This document shows, piece after piece, positions 20,960 through 34,503 of a stretch of DNA of 64,000 nt. The notes beneath the pieces are model-generated. The model had not been told where the DNA came from and made no database searches. It saw nothing but the letters and a program-made list of their open reading frames with translations. This stretch comes from Pegea sp. RAD2-039 (lineage: Eukaryota > Chordata > Thaliacea > Salpida > Salpidae). Location of the stretch: positions 1 through 64,000 of the forward strand of contig JAQGEQ010000023.1 of NCBI GenBank assembly GCA_034620365.1, written 5' to 3'. Every line of letters starts with the position of its first letter. Position 1 is the stretch's first letter. A program made the position numbers and the translations under genes.

Positions 20960-23900
20960 ATGAAGGAAAATATTAATTTATTAGCTTTGATTATCTTTTT
21001 TAATGTTATTGCTTTGGGTGATTGTGATTGTGTAAAAACAAAACAGACTATTTCAAGTACCAACCAAACATGTGTTATGGGTGATTGTGTTGATGGTAAA
21101 TGTGTTTGTTTTGTTGGTTGGACAGATACATTTTGTGACCAGTGCCATGGAAGAGTTTTGTTGAACAACACTTCTGGTAATTTTCTTCTATATTTTGTCA
21201 TGATATGTTGTTAAAAGCCTTAATAAGCTTAAATAAAATATTATTTTAAACTAAAATGATTTTTTCAGCATAAGATTTTTCTTTTTGTTATTGTTTTGTT
21301 AACTTATAATTTGCAAGGCTGAAGATGACAGATTATATGGCTTTTATGGAGTAAAAAATCAATTTAATTTTCTTATTATCTAATAAACGTTTTTTTGCTT
21401 TTACTTTGAGATAATTTTGTAATTGTTGTTATTACAAATAACTCATTCACAATTGCTAAATATTTTATACATTTAAAAGTTGATTATTTTAAGTAAAAAA
21501 GTTAATTAATCTCTTATTTAATCTTTTATAGGATATATCTCAGATGGCTGGGGAGATTATAAAGCTAACAAAAATTGCACATGGCTAATTAGTCCCTCTA
21601 ACAAGTATATATAAAGTTTAATCTTAAACTTATTCAATATAGAATTTCTAGAAGGTTACTCAACAAAAAACTAAATTTATTTCAGAAGTTCAAAACTAAT
21701 ATTAAAAATAGAAGAGTTTATTACTGAATGCGGATGGGATTACTTGTATGTGTTTGATGGAGATTCTATCTACAGTCCTCTACTTGCTTCCCTGAACGGA
21801 TACATGTACAAACAAGGTAATCCACATCACATGAGTCCTTCATACTTTCTAGGATGCAATTTTTAGGTGAAAAAGTTGAAACATTGAAACAACCTCCAGA
21901 AATTGAATCAACATCTGGTAAAGTCTTCATCACGTTTTATAGTGATCGAGCCAAAACTTCTTCTGGTTTTAACATCTCTTATTCAACCTCTGGATGTATT
22001 AAAAACTGCTCCAATAGTGGGTCTTGTGATGAAGATGGAAACTGTAATTGTTGGGAAGGTTTTAGTGGTCAGTGGTGTGAGCATGAAATGTGTCCACACA
22101 ATTGTAGTGCGGCCCAGGGTTTTGGTCTATGCAACATCACAAATAATTCGCGATCTTGTCAATGTATCTCCTCCAAACAAGGTCCTGATTGCTCCGTGAG
22201 CTCTTCACAGGTTTGTTTATCTCTTGAGATTACGCATCTTTTGAGATGATGACACAAAGAGGTCGCTGTTTCAATTTCAATCTTCGTTTACAGGGTTGGT
22301 GGACATCAGAATCTCTTGCTGGCCTAAATGGGGCGTCTTCTGCTACTGTGGTTCTCAACAACAATATTTGGAAGTCAGGTGGTCTACAATTTGGGTCTAA
22401 GACCAACAACCTGACCCTTTCAAGCTACAATGTAACAAATAAAAGCTGGAAAAGTGAACAGGGTACTGGGCCGCTTCCTACCATGAGGTATGGACACTCT
22501 ATGGTGACCTGGAACAATAGTTTGATTGTCTTTGGTGGCAAGTCGACCACTACTGAACGCTCTTTGTGCGATTCGTGGATCTATGACGTCATACAGTCGC
22601 GATGGGAGAAGTTAGAAGGTGATAGTAACCAAATACAAAATCTCACTGATCTCAAATCTGCCAACATCTCGTCGAAGCTTTGTTTGACGGGACACACGTC
22701 ACTGGTGGTGACGTCATCAAATGGTAGTGACGTCATGTTAGTTCTGTTTGGTCTCCATCCTGAATTAGATCTGTCCAACCGTGTCCTGGAGTATCAGATC
22801 TTAAAAAAGAACTGGGAAGAACCTCACGTCAATGAGTCGCCCTATTCAGGGCTTTTTGGACACGCAACTGCTTATGACGTCACATCACAACTCGTCTACA
22901 TCTACGGAGGATACAAGCGACCACTAGGTGGTCGAGAACTTGTACTGACTAATAGCTTGATGTCCTATGACGTCATCAATAGACGCTTTACAGCGATTGA
23001 AGCGACAGGGAGCGTAGTGCCTCTACCCCGCTTCCTTCATTCGTTACAGCTTCTGGATGGTGTATTGTATGTGTTTGGAGGAGACGCGCGCACTGCAGAA
23101 AACCAACGCGGTTGTTACGTCACTAACTTCGAAGCGTTTTCCATTTCCTATCAAAGGTATTTGGTACTCAGTGAGGTGTGACGAAACAGTGATTCAGTTG
23201 TTGCTAGTTGGAAGTATGTGGACAGCATCGAGTACCCTGGACACGCTGCAAGGTATGGACATACTTCAGCTGTGGTCCACTCTCGTCTCTACATCATCGG
23301 TGGTTACGATGGACAGATGATTGATGACGTCATCATCTACCAACCAGCACGTTGTCACGTGTTGATGTCACGTGATGAGTGTGAAGGTGATGACGTCATT
23401 GCAGTGATGTTATTATTCAATAATCTTTTTTGTAGCATCTTGGACTAACTGGACGTTATCATGTCACTGGACAGACACAAATGGTTGTGAACCAGTAACC
23501 ACTAACTTATCCATTCGTCCAACAAACTTGTCATGTTCTTTATTGTCATGTGCCGATTGTCTGGTGGCTGGTTGCCACTTCTGTGAAGTCCAGTGTGTTC
23601 ACAATTCTTCGTCCCACACTTGCCGTTACCAACCTATCCCATCTGTAGACAAGTGTCCCAATGATGACGTCATCGAGTGTTCAAAAGCACACACGTGTCA
23701 TCAATGCCTAGCAAAATCCCGCAGATGTAAATGGTCCATGTCTGGATGTGTTACTAATAGTAACGCGACTAATTGGGTGTGTCCAACTGAATCATGTACG
23801 AGTCACGTGACATGTGATGAATGTAGTGATGACTTGAGGTGCATGTGGTGCGTCAATCATCAACGATGCTTCGATTCCACCTCATATCTCATCCAGTATC

Positions 23901-25356
23901 CATATGGACAGTGTCTGCAGTGGCACAGTCGTGAAACTAATAACCTGTCCACCTCTATGTGTCCCATTCATGAATGTAGCTTATTCTTGGACAGTGAACA
24001 TTGTCACTCAAATCCTGGCTGTGGTTGGTGTGATTTGAACCAGGGCAATGGTCTAGGGGTTTGTATAGAAGGGTCAGCTTCTGGTCCACTTGATTCAATT
24101 ACACATCAACTAAATATGTCCTTGTGTCCAGCTAACCAATGGTACTTTGTAGGTCTGCCACCGTGTCCGTGTAACGGGCACAGTGATTGTGGGTCGGGTG
24201 AAGGAGTATGTGAACCCTGTTCTAACAACACTGTGGGTCAATTTTGTCAGACATGTGCCCCACACTTTTTCGGGGAAGCTAGAAATGGGGGTAATTGTAA
24301 ACCATGTACTTGTGAAGATCGGGCAGACAATTGTGACCCAGTAACAGGGGCGTGCTACTGTCAGACAAAAGGGGTAGTTGGAGACCACTGTGATGCGTGT
24401 CTGAACACACAAACACGTTACCTTGGCAACGCATCGCATCCCAATGGGACTTGTTACTATCCAATTGTGTTGGGCTACCAATACACATTTACAATAGAAG
24501 GGTCTGTAGATGCTTACATCACGAAGATCAATTTCATCTACCTCCCAACCAAGTCCCAAGATGTAACTTTAAAAATTGATCAACCAGATGATGATCAGTT
24601 GATCCAAGCACGTCTCGCTGTGGGTGACGGAGTAATGCCAGAAGAGACGACGATCACAAGATTTGAAAATAAAACTTCTGTATCATTTGCTGTAAGCTCC
24701 TCTCAGATCAGCATCAACTCCTCGCTTCGAATCTACATCTCTCAATTACATCCTCCTCTAATCATCAGAGTCAGTAATCGCGTTTGTGACGTCACTTGCT
24801 GATGTGACGTCATCGCCAGGTATCACTGACTCCACGTCAGGAAGTGCTGCTCACGATCCTTCTTGTGCTCTTCTCATCTTTCCTCGTGCTCTTAATCATC
24901 GGAGCAGTCGGTTGGAGGTTGAGGATCTGGATGCAGTTGAGAAGAATCCGTCAGAATCGTCGTGTTGAGATGCAACAAATGGCCGCGCGTCCTTCATTCA
25001 CTCTCAATCTTCTCTTTGATCCTCCTCAGGTGCGCACGTCACCTAATGACGTCATCATTACTCTTATTATTGTGCAGAAAAAGTGGCCCCTGGAGGTCGC
25101 CCTTCCCTCGCCTCTTTGTGTCCAACAATGCTCGGACGCGCGACTCAGCCTGGTCACGGTCCTTCTGTGGCTTCCTGCCACGCCCTACCCCCCTAAGGGT
25201 CAGTCAGCCCTGGCTTGTGGTACTGCTTTGACGTCATCGCCACGCACTCGTCAACAAGTGACGTCATTGATTGACCAAAACTCGAGGCAAGATGAAATGG
25301 GCCAGATGACATCTCGCAGTTCCTATGACAACCATGCGATGCATACGCGAGCGTGA
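20960..25356 (+). CDS. ATRN: Attractin-like receptor lacking a visible C-type lectin domain
   Basis: Type I membrane protein of the attractin family (melanocortin-receptor modulation, E3-linked turnover in vertebrates). I choose the ATG at 20960 because it begins a signal peptide (MKENINLLALIIFFNVIALG) just after a splice-acceptor-like site. Domains in order: EGF (CVDGKCVCFVGWTDTFC); CUB (GYISDGWGDY, FITECGWDYLYVFDGDS, GKVFITFYSD); two EGF repeats to about 22210; kelch repeats (MRYGHSMVTWNNSLIVFGG, FGHATAYDVTSQLVYIYGG, RLYIIGGYDGQ); PSI repeats (CSLLSCADCLVAGCHFC, CMWCVNHQRCF, CGWCDLNQG); laminin-EGF (CPCNGHSDC, CTCEDRADNCDPVTGACYC); then a beta-sandwich region (YQYTFTIEGSVDAY). After a 50-nt intron come the membrane helix (VLLTILLVLFSSFLVLLIIG) and a tail with MQQMAARPSF and PPKGQSALACGTAL, both typical attractin. 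The ~120-residue lectin domain of vertebrate attractin is not found. Confidence 0.92.
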
Positions 25357-27249
25357 TGACGTCATCACGCTTAAAATGAATTTAAAGTTATCTCGGAGCG
25401 ATTTATGACGTCATAAGAACGTCGAGAAGTGATCTTGCTGCCAACATCTTAATCTTTACTTTTTCTGATCTTCCTTCTATTTTTTATTAATTTTTTTTTC
25501 AATCATTTTAGAATAAAAATCAAATTTTTTTTAACTTTTTTTGGAAATATTTTATTTTTAACAAAAAGAAGTTAGTTTTGTAGAAAAAGAAATTTCCTTA
25601 AATTAACAAATAGAGTTGTGATGTTAGATGAAATGTCATCTTCAACTTTATACATTTTCCTCTAAACATTTGATTTTCTTTTTATGGAAATCTTTTATAG
25701 TTTTGAAGATTCAAAAGTTGAATATCTTCCCTGATAAAAAGTCTTTCAATTAAACATTTTTCGATATATAATTAAGCTGATAAGAATTTCTGCAGAAAGT
25801 TGAATGAAGCGTGAAAATCAATCAGTTACATCAAAGTTAATAGATATTTGAAAAGCAAACATCAGTATCTTTTGATTTGCAGTAAATTTTAGTTGTTAAA
25901 AATTATCCTACAATCTTCTCAAAGAGAAAATGTTCGATTTATCAACTGATTTCAAACAAAAACAACTTCTCTTGTATCTAACTGCAAATTGTTTTGTTAT
26001 CTTCCCGCCATTTCTGCGCGCTCTTAATTGCTAAGATCAAATTTGATGGCATCAGGTGAAGTTTGGCTGTATAAAATTAGTTTATTGTAAATAGTTTCGA
26101 TATAAATTCGCATTTGATGATTTTATAAGCTCTGCTAGACTTTAAAATGTGTTTTTCTTAATATGAATAAAATTAATCATTTTTAGATTTAAAATCTTTT
26201 AAGTAAAAATCGAACCATTCTAATTCCCGTAAAAATTTGTTTATGACAGGAGACATAAAAAGTTATTTTATATCTTACACCTTGAAATATGCAAGTTTGA
26301 ACTTTCTATTTGAGAATCATCAAAAATATTTACATTTATCTAACTTAAACATTTGTCAAATATAACAAGTATCCTCTAATTCATTTGACACAATTATTTA
26401 CTTCGGTTGTTAATCGATAAATTTCATTCTAGTGATTACACTTTAGAAAAACTTTAACAACTCGTCAACAAATAATAAAATGTTCTTTGGATGTTTATAG
26501 TTTATTGTAATAACAATAAAATCTGACATTTAGCGAAAACCATACCATCAATCGAAACACAAATACTTGTGTAGCTGAATGAGAGGTTTCCAGGAAAACT
26601 TCCTTTTCTACAAACATCACTTAATCAATAATTCATTTAACAAACTTAATATTTGTTTAAAAAATTCTTCTTCAGATTTTCAGCTAACTTCAGTTTGACA
26701 AAACATCTTCATCTTCAATTATATTTGATAAAATTGAGTAGTTAAAAGTTTCTTTTTAACAATTTCCATTTATTAAAAGAAAGTTAAATTGGTAGAGAAC
26801 GATGCAGAGGTGTTAATGCAATGGTGTAAACAACAAATAGTTTTCTAATCCAAACAAAAACAGAAAAATGTGAAATCAGAAATGATAGGATTTCATCAGA
26901 TAAAAGCTGAAGTAGGTAAAGATCTGGTGAAAGATCTTAACAGACACATGTAAAGATTTGCCAAGCGAGGTCCCACATTAGTTTGAAAGAAAAGTAAAGA
27001 TAGAAGATGCATGCTAGCTGCTATATAAACCCCCGCCTGCTGCACACGCATGTAAGCAAATAGTTTGCTGCTAAGAAAATCAAAAAAGAATCAGATAAAA
27101 ACAAGAATAAAACCACGTTGATTAATCTACTAATTAATTCCTTTGTTTACTACATGGTAAGACTAAGGCCAGAAAAGACTGAAATAAATATTCATGTGGT
27201 TTGATAAAGAAGTTCCTAGTTATATACAAATGAAATTGAAGATGAAGAG
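25357..27249. other. AT-rich spacer with an isolated TATA-like patch
   Basis: Intergenic DNA between the convergent 3' ends of attractin and the SPAK/OSR1 gene. It is featureless except for a GC-richer patch at 26940-27060, where CTATATAAACCCCCGCC (plus strand, about 27020) resembles a TATA box with a downstream initiation region. No transcript or coding frame follows it, so function is unknown. Confidence 0.5.
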
Positions 27250-29305
27250 TTATGGAGGAAGAAGTGTCAAGGATCCAAACCCAATTAGATTCTTTTCATC
27301 TGCAAACTGATTCGGCATCAAACTTCCACTAAGCGGGAATTTGACATTTTTGTTGAAATCGGGCGAATCGACCAACTTCGAGACATTTGCTGCAACTGTA
27401 GAGAAGCATTGTAGCGACATCAAGTGGTGAAAGTGATGGACTGACTTACCAACCACCTTATCTTTGCCCTCGATTAAACCTACTGCCACCAGTTCTTGGG
27501 ACACGCCGTCTGGAGTGTCCTGACCAACCACAAACTCGAATTTGATGTCCTGTAAGCTCTGATTCTTTTCCGTTCTGCAACAAATTCAACTTTGACTCAA
27601 ACCACAAACATCGACGACATCGACAACGGCGGCGGGAAAACCGACCTCACACGCAGGTTAAAATTGTATCTCTTCTCGATCTTTTGTTGCACTTCACCAA
27701 CAGCTGGTGGCAATGACGTCACCACTTCCTCTTCCGTACCCGCTTCTTTCACAGGTGTGACGTCACTACTCGAGATGGTGTTCTCGTTAACAGGAAGTGA
27801 TGCAGAGATCGTTGAGGGAGCTAAGAGCTTATCCTGGGACTTGATAGTGGAGCTGTACTCATCATCGCTCCATTCCCAATCTCCATCTTCGTTCTTGTGG
27901 AGTCTTCCACTAGATCCTGGGACTCGTTTGGGCTGTAGGTTCAAAGATGAAGATCAAGTTAAGGAAGAGGATGTTGAAAGACCTTTTTTCCGCGATCTCG
28001 AAGCCTTGGAGCATCATTGAGAAGTGTCCGATGAATGTAATCGGGACGTTTGGCTTTTTTGAAGAAAGGATCTTTGAGAAGTTGAGATGCACTGGGTCTG
28101 AGACACAAATTATCTGATGTGGATGATATTGGCGGAGAAGTTTTTACCTTTTTGAAGGATCCCGTTGAAGACACAACTCAATCAGCTTCCGGAACTGCTT
28201 CGTGTATTTCTTTGTGACGTTTTTGTCATCAAGACCTGTGTCCAAGTTTGGTGGGTCGTTTTGTAAGGTGAGAATGAGCACCTTAAACAAAGGAGCAAAT
28301 GGATCGTGTCTTTTCTACTCAAACATCACGAACCTTCATCGGTGGATACTTGTGATAAGGGGCTTTCCCAGTAGCAAGTTCAATCGCTAAAATCCCTAAA
28401 CTCCAAATATCCGCTTTCTCATCGTATCCTTGTTCCGTCTACAACACACAAAAGTCACAAGTTTCCTCAGATCATCATCATCTCACTTGCTCCATCACTT
28501 CCGGTGCCATCCAACAGGGTGTTCCTACAAATGTATGCCGGGGACGAGTCCCTCGTTCACCTGTCATCGCTATACAAGAGCTAACACCAAGGTCAGCAAG
28601 TAGAACTGACCCATCGTCCGCGAGAAGTATGTTTCCAGCCTTCACATCTCTATCGAAACAAATTTGTGGATTTTTACAAATCAACAGATTCAAGAAGAAA
28701 CCTGTGAATCTGTCCATTCTTATGTAAATATTCGAGAGCTTTTAAAACATCTTTCAACATTGTAGCAATTGCTATTTCATCAAACACTCCATGTGCGTGC
28801 TGATTGGTCAATATTCGATGTTTAATCAAATCAAGCACAGAGCCTGATACAATCAAATATTCAACCAAATGAAAATGAGTAATATGAGACTTACCATAAC
28901 CAAGTAACTTCATTACTAACCAAACTTCAGTTTTTACCACAAACGCTTGATAAAAGGTGACAAGGTTTGGATGCTTACACTGCCTCATTGCTCTGATTTC
29001 TTTTAACTAAAAACCAGAATGAGTTAAAGATTACTTCTAAGAAGCACCATCCTACCAAATGTTCTTCCTGGTTGCTCACTTCAAGTGAGATCCTTTTAAT
29101 TGCACAAAGTTCATTTCTTGGTGTACATTTTGCAACTTGTACAATTGCAGTTGAACCATGCCCTAAAAATTCCATAATTTCATCACTCAATCTCATTAAG
29201 ATATATTTATCTCAAAAATTTAGTTATTAAATAATTACCAATAACATCTTTTAGCTCATAATCCTCTTTCTTGATTGGCCAAGACCGATCCTCAACATTT
29301 GTCAT
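27250..29305 (-). CDS. OXSR1: SPAK/OSR1 Ste20-type kinase
   Basis: Serine/threonine kinase that acts downstream of WNK kinases to phosphorylate cation-chloride cotransporters and control cell volume. The ATG at 29305 opens [20 protein letters not shown]. The glycine loop is split by an intron and reads [11 protein letters not shown]. The catalytic Lys lies in [11 protein letters not shown]. Next are [19 protein letters not shown] and [10 protein letters not shown], where the usual DFG is DLG. The T-loop is [17 protein letters not shown] with the WNK-target Thr. The lobe ends with [17 protein letters not shown] and [12 protein letters not shown]. The regulatory S-motif [20 protein letters not shown] (about 27930) precedes the C-terminal CCT/PF2 domain, which binds RFXV/I peptides ([20 protein letters not shown] to [13 protein letters not shown]). 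The family is certain. Invertebrates usually have one gene for this pair, so the symbol is nominal. Confidence 0.94.
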
Positions 29306-32300
29306 TTTAAAGTAGAAAAAATAAATAATAACAAAAATATATTTTATAAATTCTAAAAAAATCAACTTTTTGTTGAAAAAAATATAATTTGTTGAAAATT
29401 CTTTTTTATACAATGAAATTTTTAGATTCAAGTTATCAACAACAACTCAAATTTGTTTTCATTTTTAACACTAAAAATATTTTCAACTAATTTCTAAAAT
29501 ATAAAGCATAAAATTGACTCAAATCAAAATGTATTTCTTATTTAAAAAAACTTCATATAATAAAACTATAAACATTTGTTATATAAATACTACATATAAA
29601 CAAAAATAAAAAAGTTTTTGTTATTAATAAATTTTAATACTAAAAATATCATAAAATAAAAGAATAAATCCATATATTTAAGTATAAATAAAAATTTGAA
29701 TGAATATTTTAATGAAAAATTACTAAAAGAAGAATTTGAAGATTAAAAATTCAATAACTTGAATGTAATAAAAACTATCAAACACTATAATAATATTTAT
29801 TATTAGGTAAGTAATAAAAAATATTTAAAAGTTTATTAATCAAAATTCAATCTCATAAATTATTAGTTGATACATATATTAAACTCAAATTTCTAGTTAG
29901 ATAACTTTCAATGAACTCATGATTACTGAAAACATCTTAAATAAAAGCATCAAAACAAACAACAAATTTGAAAGTTTAAATAATAATTTAAGAAAATAAA
30001 TCATCTTCTAAAATACTTCATCAACATTTATGATAAGTTACTTTATTTTTCCCCAGAAATTAGAGACATCAACTAGAAAATTTATTATCTTATACTAATA
30101 GTTAATAAAATAAATACTTAACACTTTTTATTATTAATAAGATTTTCATTCTTTTATAATAATTTTTAAATGAATCACAAATGATTTCACAGAAATATTT
30201 GTCTTTTATAGCTTGCTAAACAAACAAGATTTTTAAATATTTATCTTAAATCTTTAAAATATACCAAAAAGAACAATAAACTATAATAAAAATAACATTT
30301 AACATTATTATCAAAAAATAAATTTATCTAGTAGATAAAACTAATTATTTATTGATATGGAATTTCTGTTAAATAGTTGCATAATAGCAACTTCAAACAA
30401 GTCATGTGGTATGCAGAAAAATTTGTTATGATTATTAAATATTTATTTTCTCAAGAAATATTTACTTTCGATTATATTGATGAAATGAAATTATTTTATT
30501 TATTACTTATTTCAATAATTTGTATTCACATCTAGATTAATAATTTAAATCAAGTATTCCTATAAATTAAATAATACAGAATAAGCAAAACTGCAGATAA
30601 AAACCATAAAATAAAAACTCTGATTTCAGATTTTGTTCAATCTTAGCAGATAAATAATCTACTACACAATAAGCTTTTTAACTTTAATTAACAAGCTTTA
30701 GTAATAATCTTCTTCTCAGTACCTTAAAGTAAAAGTTACCTGCTTTGAAAATACTTTTAGTAATTCATAGAATTTCTGAAAGTACAAATCTTATTTACAG
30801 CAAATATCAAATGAAATTTGCCTTCTGTATAACTCAGAAAACCTTAATTTTGAAGGAATAGTACATAAAAAAAACTTTTTTATAAGTTAAAACATCTTCA
30901 TAAAGTATTTCTTGATCTAATTATATCTACTTTAATTAGTTGTAAATTTATTATCAATTTCCGAAAACGTATAATTATTGAGTTGTGATTGAAAAATTTA
31001 CTTTTGAAGAATTATGTTTAATTTTTATGATGTACCAAGATGCTATCAGCAAAACAGCTAAATCATAATCAATAAAATTAATCTACAAATGTCAAAGCAC
31101 ATTGTAAAATAAACAGATGTAAAAGAAAAACATTACATTTATTCATTTAAACTTGGAAATATATCAAATATTCTAGTTGTACTAATTCCAAGTGTTTTAA
31201 AATCACAAAATGATATCATCAAATTGAATATTAAAATAACAAGATACTTTAAAGAAACTATTTGTCTACGTATATGAACAAATTAAAATATTATTGATAA
31301 CACTAGCATTTTTTATGCAAACAAATGATTTGGTTTACATGCTAAATTTAAAGTTTTACACTGCATCTGCTCGACCTAAGTTTATAACACAACCATTTTA
31401 TCTGAATAAAAATCAACCTACGCATCCTAAATAGGTAGAAAAAGCAAACACTTGTATAAAATCAAACTGAAACTAAATCATACAATATCTGAATTTTCAG
31501 ATGAAGTTTGACAAATTGTGCTTAGTTATAAAGAATTTAATTAAATTACAACAAAAATATTTCGATATGAAAAAGTAATGCTAATTGTTTCAATTACTAC
31601 AGAGTAATGTAAACTTTAAAGTAAAGAAATTTTAACTAGTTTCATTTTAAAGCACAATTTTAGTTACAACAGCTTGGGTAATTAAATGAAAATGGCTTAT
31701 TCAAATTTCCTAGATAATAAATTTATCTTTTACCTCTGGGCGCTTAGTGAAAGTAAAATTTTATGTTCAATGCTTGATTGAAACTATTTAAGGTTCGTAG
31801 TTCAGTTACTAAATACCAAACTTTCTAAGTTATTTAACAAATAAGAAATCTTTTTTTTCATAATAAAATATGTTAAAAAAGGAATTAAAAAAGTAAGCCA
31901 TTTGAATGTTTCAAAAAATAATTTGATATTTTATAACAATAGAATTTTTTTTTAGGTTCCACTTCATAAGATATAGTATACATTTGACAAATAAAAAATG
32001 ATATAGAACTAAAAATGAATTTAAGTTTCTCTACTGTGAGCTTTTGTAAATTTAAATTATTTTCATCTAGCCTTTTTTAAATTGTGCTGTATTTATTCTA
32101 CTACAATTCGTCAGTTTATTTTTTCAGAAGTTAAAGAGCCTGATTAACAGTCACCACCCAGATAACTTAGACTCACAGGCTTATGTAAATACAGCGATTA
32201 AAGGTGAATTAGTACCATCCTCTTATTATTGGTATGATACGATCGATGGTTTCTGGTTTAGTTGTTTTTGATATTCTTGCTAATTTTTTTTAGTAGGTTG

Positions 32301-34503
32301 TGATTGATCTTGTGCCGTAGTACATTAGTAGTGCTTCTGTTTCTGCTTTAAGCCCTGCACTGAGCCATCTGTATGTGTGATTCAAGTACACATTGCGCTG
32401 CATCGTTCTTTTTATAAATTGGCCATGAAGTGGTTTTGCCTCTATAAATTCGCTCAGAGTTTATTGAAAATGCTTTTTTCTAATACCTTTTCATGTTTTG
32501 AAAGTTCTACTTATGTTTTGTTGCCTTTTCTAATGTCTTTTTGAAATTTTAATTTTTTCAAATCTTTCTCTTTGTTTTGTGCTAGAGTATTTCTTTTTTA
32601 CTTTTTTCATGCTTATGGACCAGATTTATAATCCAATTAACTATTAATTATAACAATTTAAGTAAATTTTCAAACCAATTGCTACAGTTTTACACGTATT
32701 TTCTATGTTTACTACTCCTCTACTGTGTTCAGATCTTTTTATGTAGTGTCGGTTAATATCTGCTTTCGGATAATATTATTATTTCTTTTATTTTTACTGA
32801 TATTATAACTATGAAAAATTTTAAATCAGTAAAAAAAGTTTTTTAATGGTATTATTGGATAAAAATACAATACGTGATACGTCATCAGCATTATAAGTAT
32901 ACAACTTTTACATCTTTAGTAGTTTTATTTAGTATTTATTTTATGTAATATTTTTTTCTTTATTTCTAATTAAATTTGAGTTTTTATTACTAGAAACAAA
33001 ATTTGTTAATTTTTTTTTATGACTTTTGTATGTGGCCCCTAGACTTTACTAAGACAAAATAACTTAAATCTTATTAGATGAATTTACTGCTTTAATTTTT
33101 AAGAACTCACTGGATTTATTGATTATTCTACAGTTTTCAATAAAAATAATCTTTTTAGTTGTAAGTTCCATTCATTTTGAAAGAAGTAATAATTACAGTA
33201 CTTATAAAACGTAACTAAGATCTAACATGAAAATAAAGTGAATGTAAAGCTTTAACGTTCTAATATAATATTGATTATTTGAATTTCTCATTAGTCTCAT
33301 TTAATACTTTATCAAAGATGTCTCAAAAATATAGTAATTTTTCCTTATAAATGATCTTTCGATTACAAGACAAATTTTATAAGAAACATATCCTAATTTA
33401 TTCAGTATATTTTTAAGAAGTAATAATGATTAATATAAACGTTTTAGGCGAAGACTAGTAAATTTTAGTTCTGTTATTTAAATTTTAGTAAATGTAATAT
33501 TCTATAAAAGTTTTATTTCATGTTCAAACAATTTTTGCATTTGAAAAGTTTTTCCAATAAGGGACTTTTGAAACTTAGGTCTAACATGCTGAGGCCTATA
33601 TCCGATCGTTACTCTAAATAATTATACGGTGAATGATGTGAATAAATCCTATAAAAATTACAATTGTTATATTTAACTAATGTAAAACTAATATTAGATT
33701 ACAATTTCTGAGTTTACTTTAATTATTATACTGCAAATATGCAGTGTAAATTTCAATTTTAAAAGTCATCTTTTAGTTTTAATTTATTGAAATATTTATA
33801 ATCCTTAAATAAACTTTTTTTTTTAATATTTAGTTCATAATAATTTTTGTATTTGTCACTTTTTACATGTATTCATAACTAGCTTTAATCAATCTGTTTT
33901 ATAATTAGTTATATTTAATACAATAGTGAATTATGAATAGTCTCTAATAAATTTTAACTTGATGTTAATTTGTTTTCTATTATTTAAATATGTTTTGTAA
34001 TGTTTCATGTTTTTTTTTTCATTGTTCTGTTAGTGATCAATTATTAAAGTTAATGTATTATATAATACTATAATTTATTTTATAAATGTTATAATCAATA
34101 GTATACTTTATTTATTTTATATATTTTCTGTTTACATATTCTTAATAATTAATATTCTTAATATTATAGTATTATTAAAAAATCTTATAGTACTGACTAA
34201 CAAAAATAACTTTTTTATAGAAATATATCCACATTTGATAAAAGAAAATTTTTATTTAGTTTTTAATTTGATGTTTTAAAATACATTTGATAAATTTTAT
34301 AAATATTTTGACTGGAGATGTCTTCTTAACTCATTTTTAAAATTTGTTTTTAGTTTTATAATTTCAATTGTATAAACCATTTTATAAATTTATTAAAACT
34401 GATAAACAAGATAAAATCGTTAAACTAATTTTTATTTAGAATTATTTTTTATATAATTTTTTTCAGAATTTTTTAGTAAATATTTATATTACTTTTATTG
34501 AAA
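29306..34503. other. 5.2-kb AT-rich intergenic stretch
   Basis: Extremely AT-rich DNA between the divergent SPAK/OSR1 and MADS-box genes. The only clear structure is the GC-richer candidate exon at 32128-32271 and a less AT-rich continuation to about 32460. Near the right end TTTTTTTCAG (about 34465) is an acceptor-like site upstream of the MADS-box ATG. Confidence 0.65.
32128..32271 (+). CDS. Candidate orphan exon or gene remnant
   Basis: Directly after a strong acceptor (TTATTTTTTCAG ending at 32127) the plus strand reads 47 codons and a stop, with balanced composition unlike its surroundings. It includes KSLINSHHPDNLDSQAYVN and LVPSSYYWYDTIDGFWFSCF. I do not recognise the family. It could be the last exon of an undetected gene or the remains of a mobile element. 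No matching upstream exon was found. Confidence 0.35.
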   Translation, partial: KLKSLINSHHPDNLDSQAYVNTAIKGELVPSSYYWYDTIDGFWFSCF

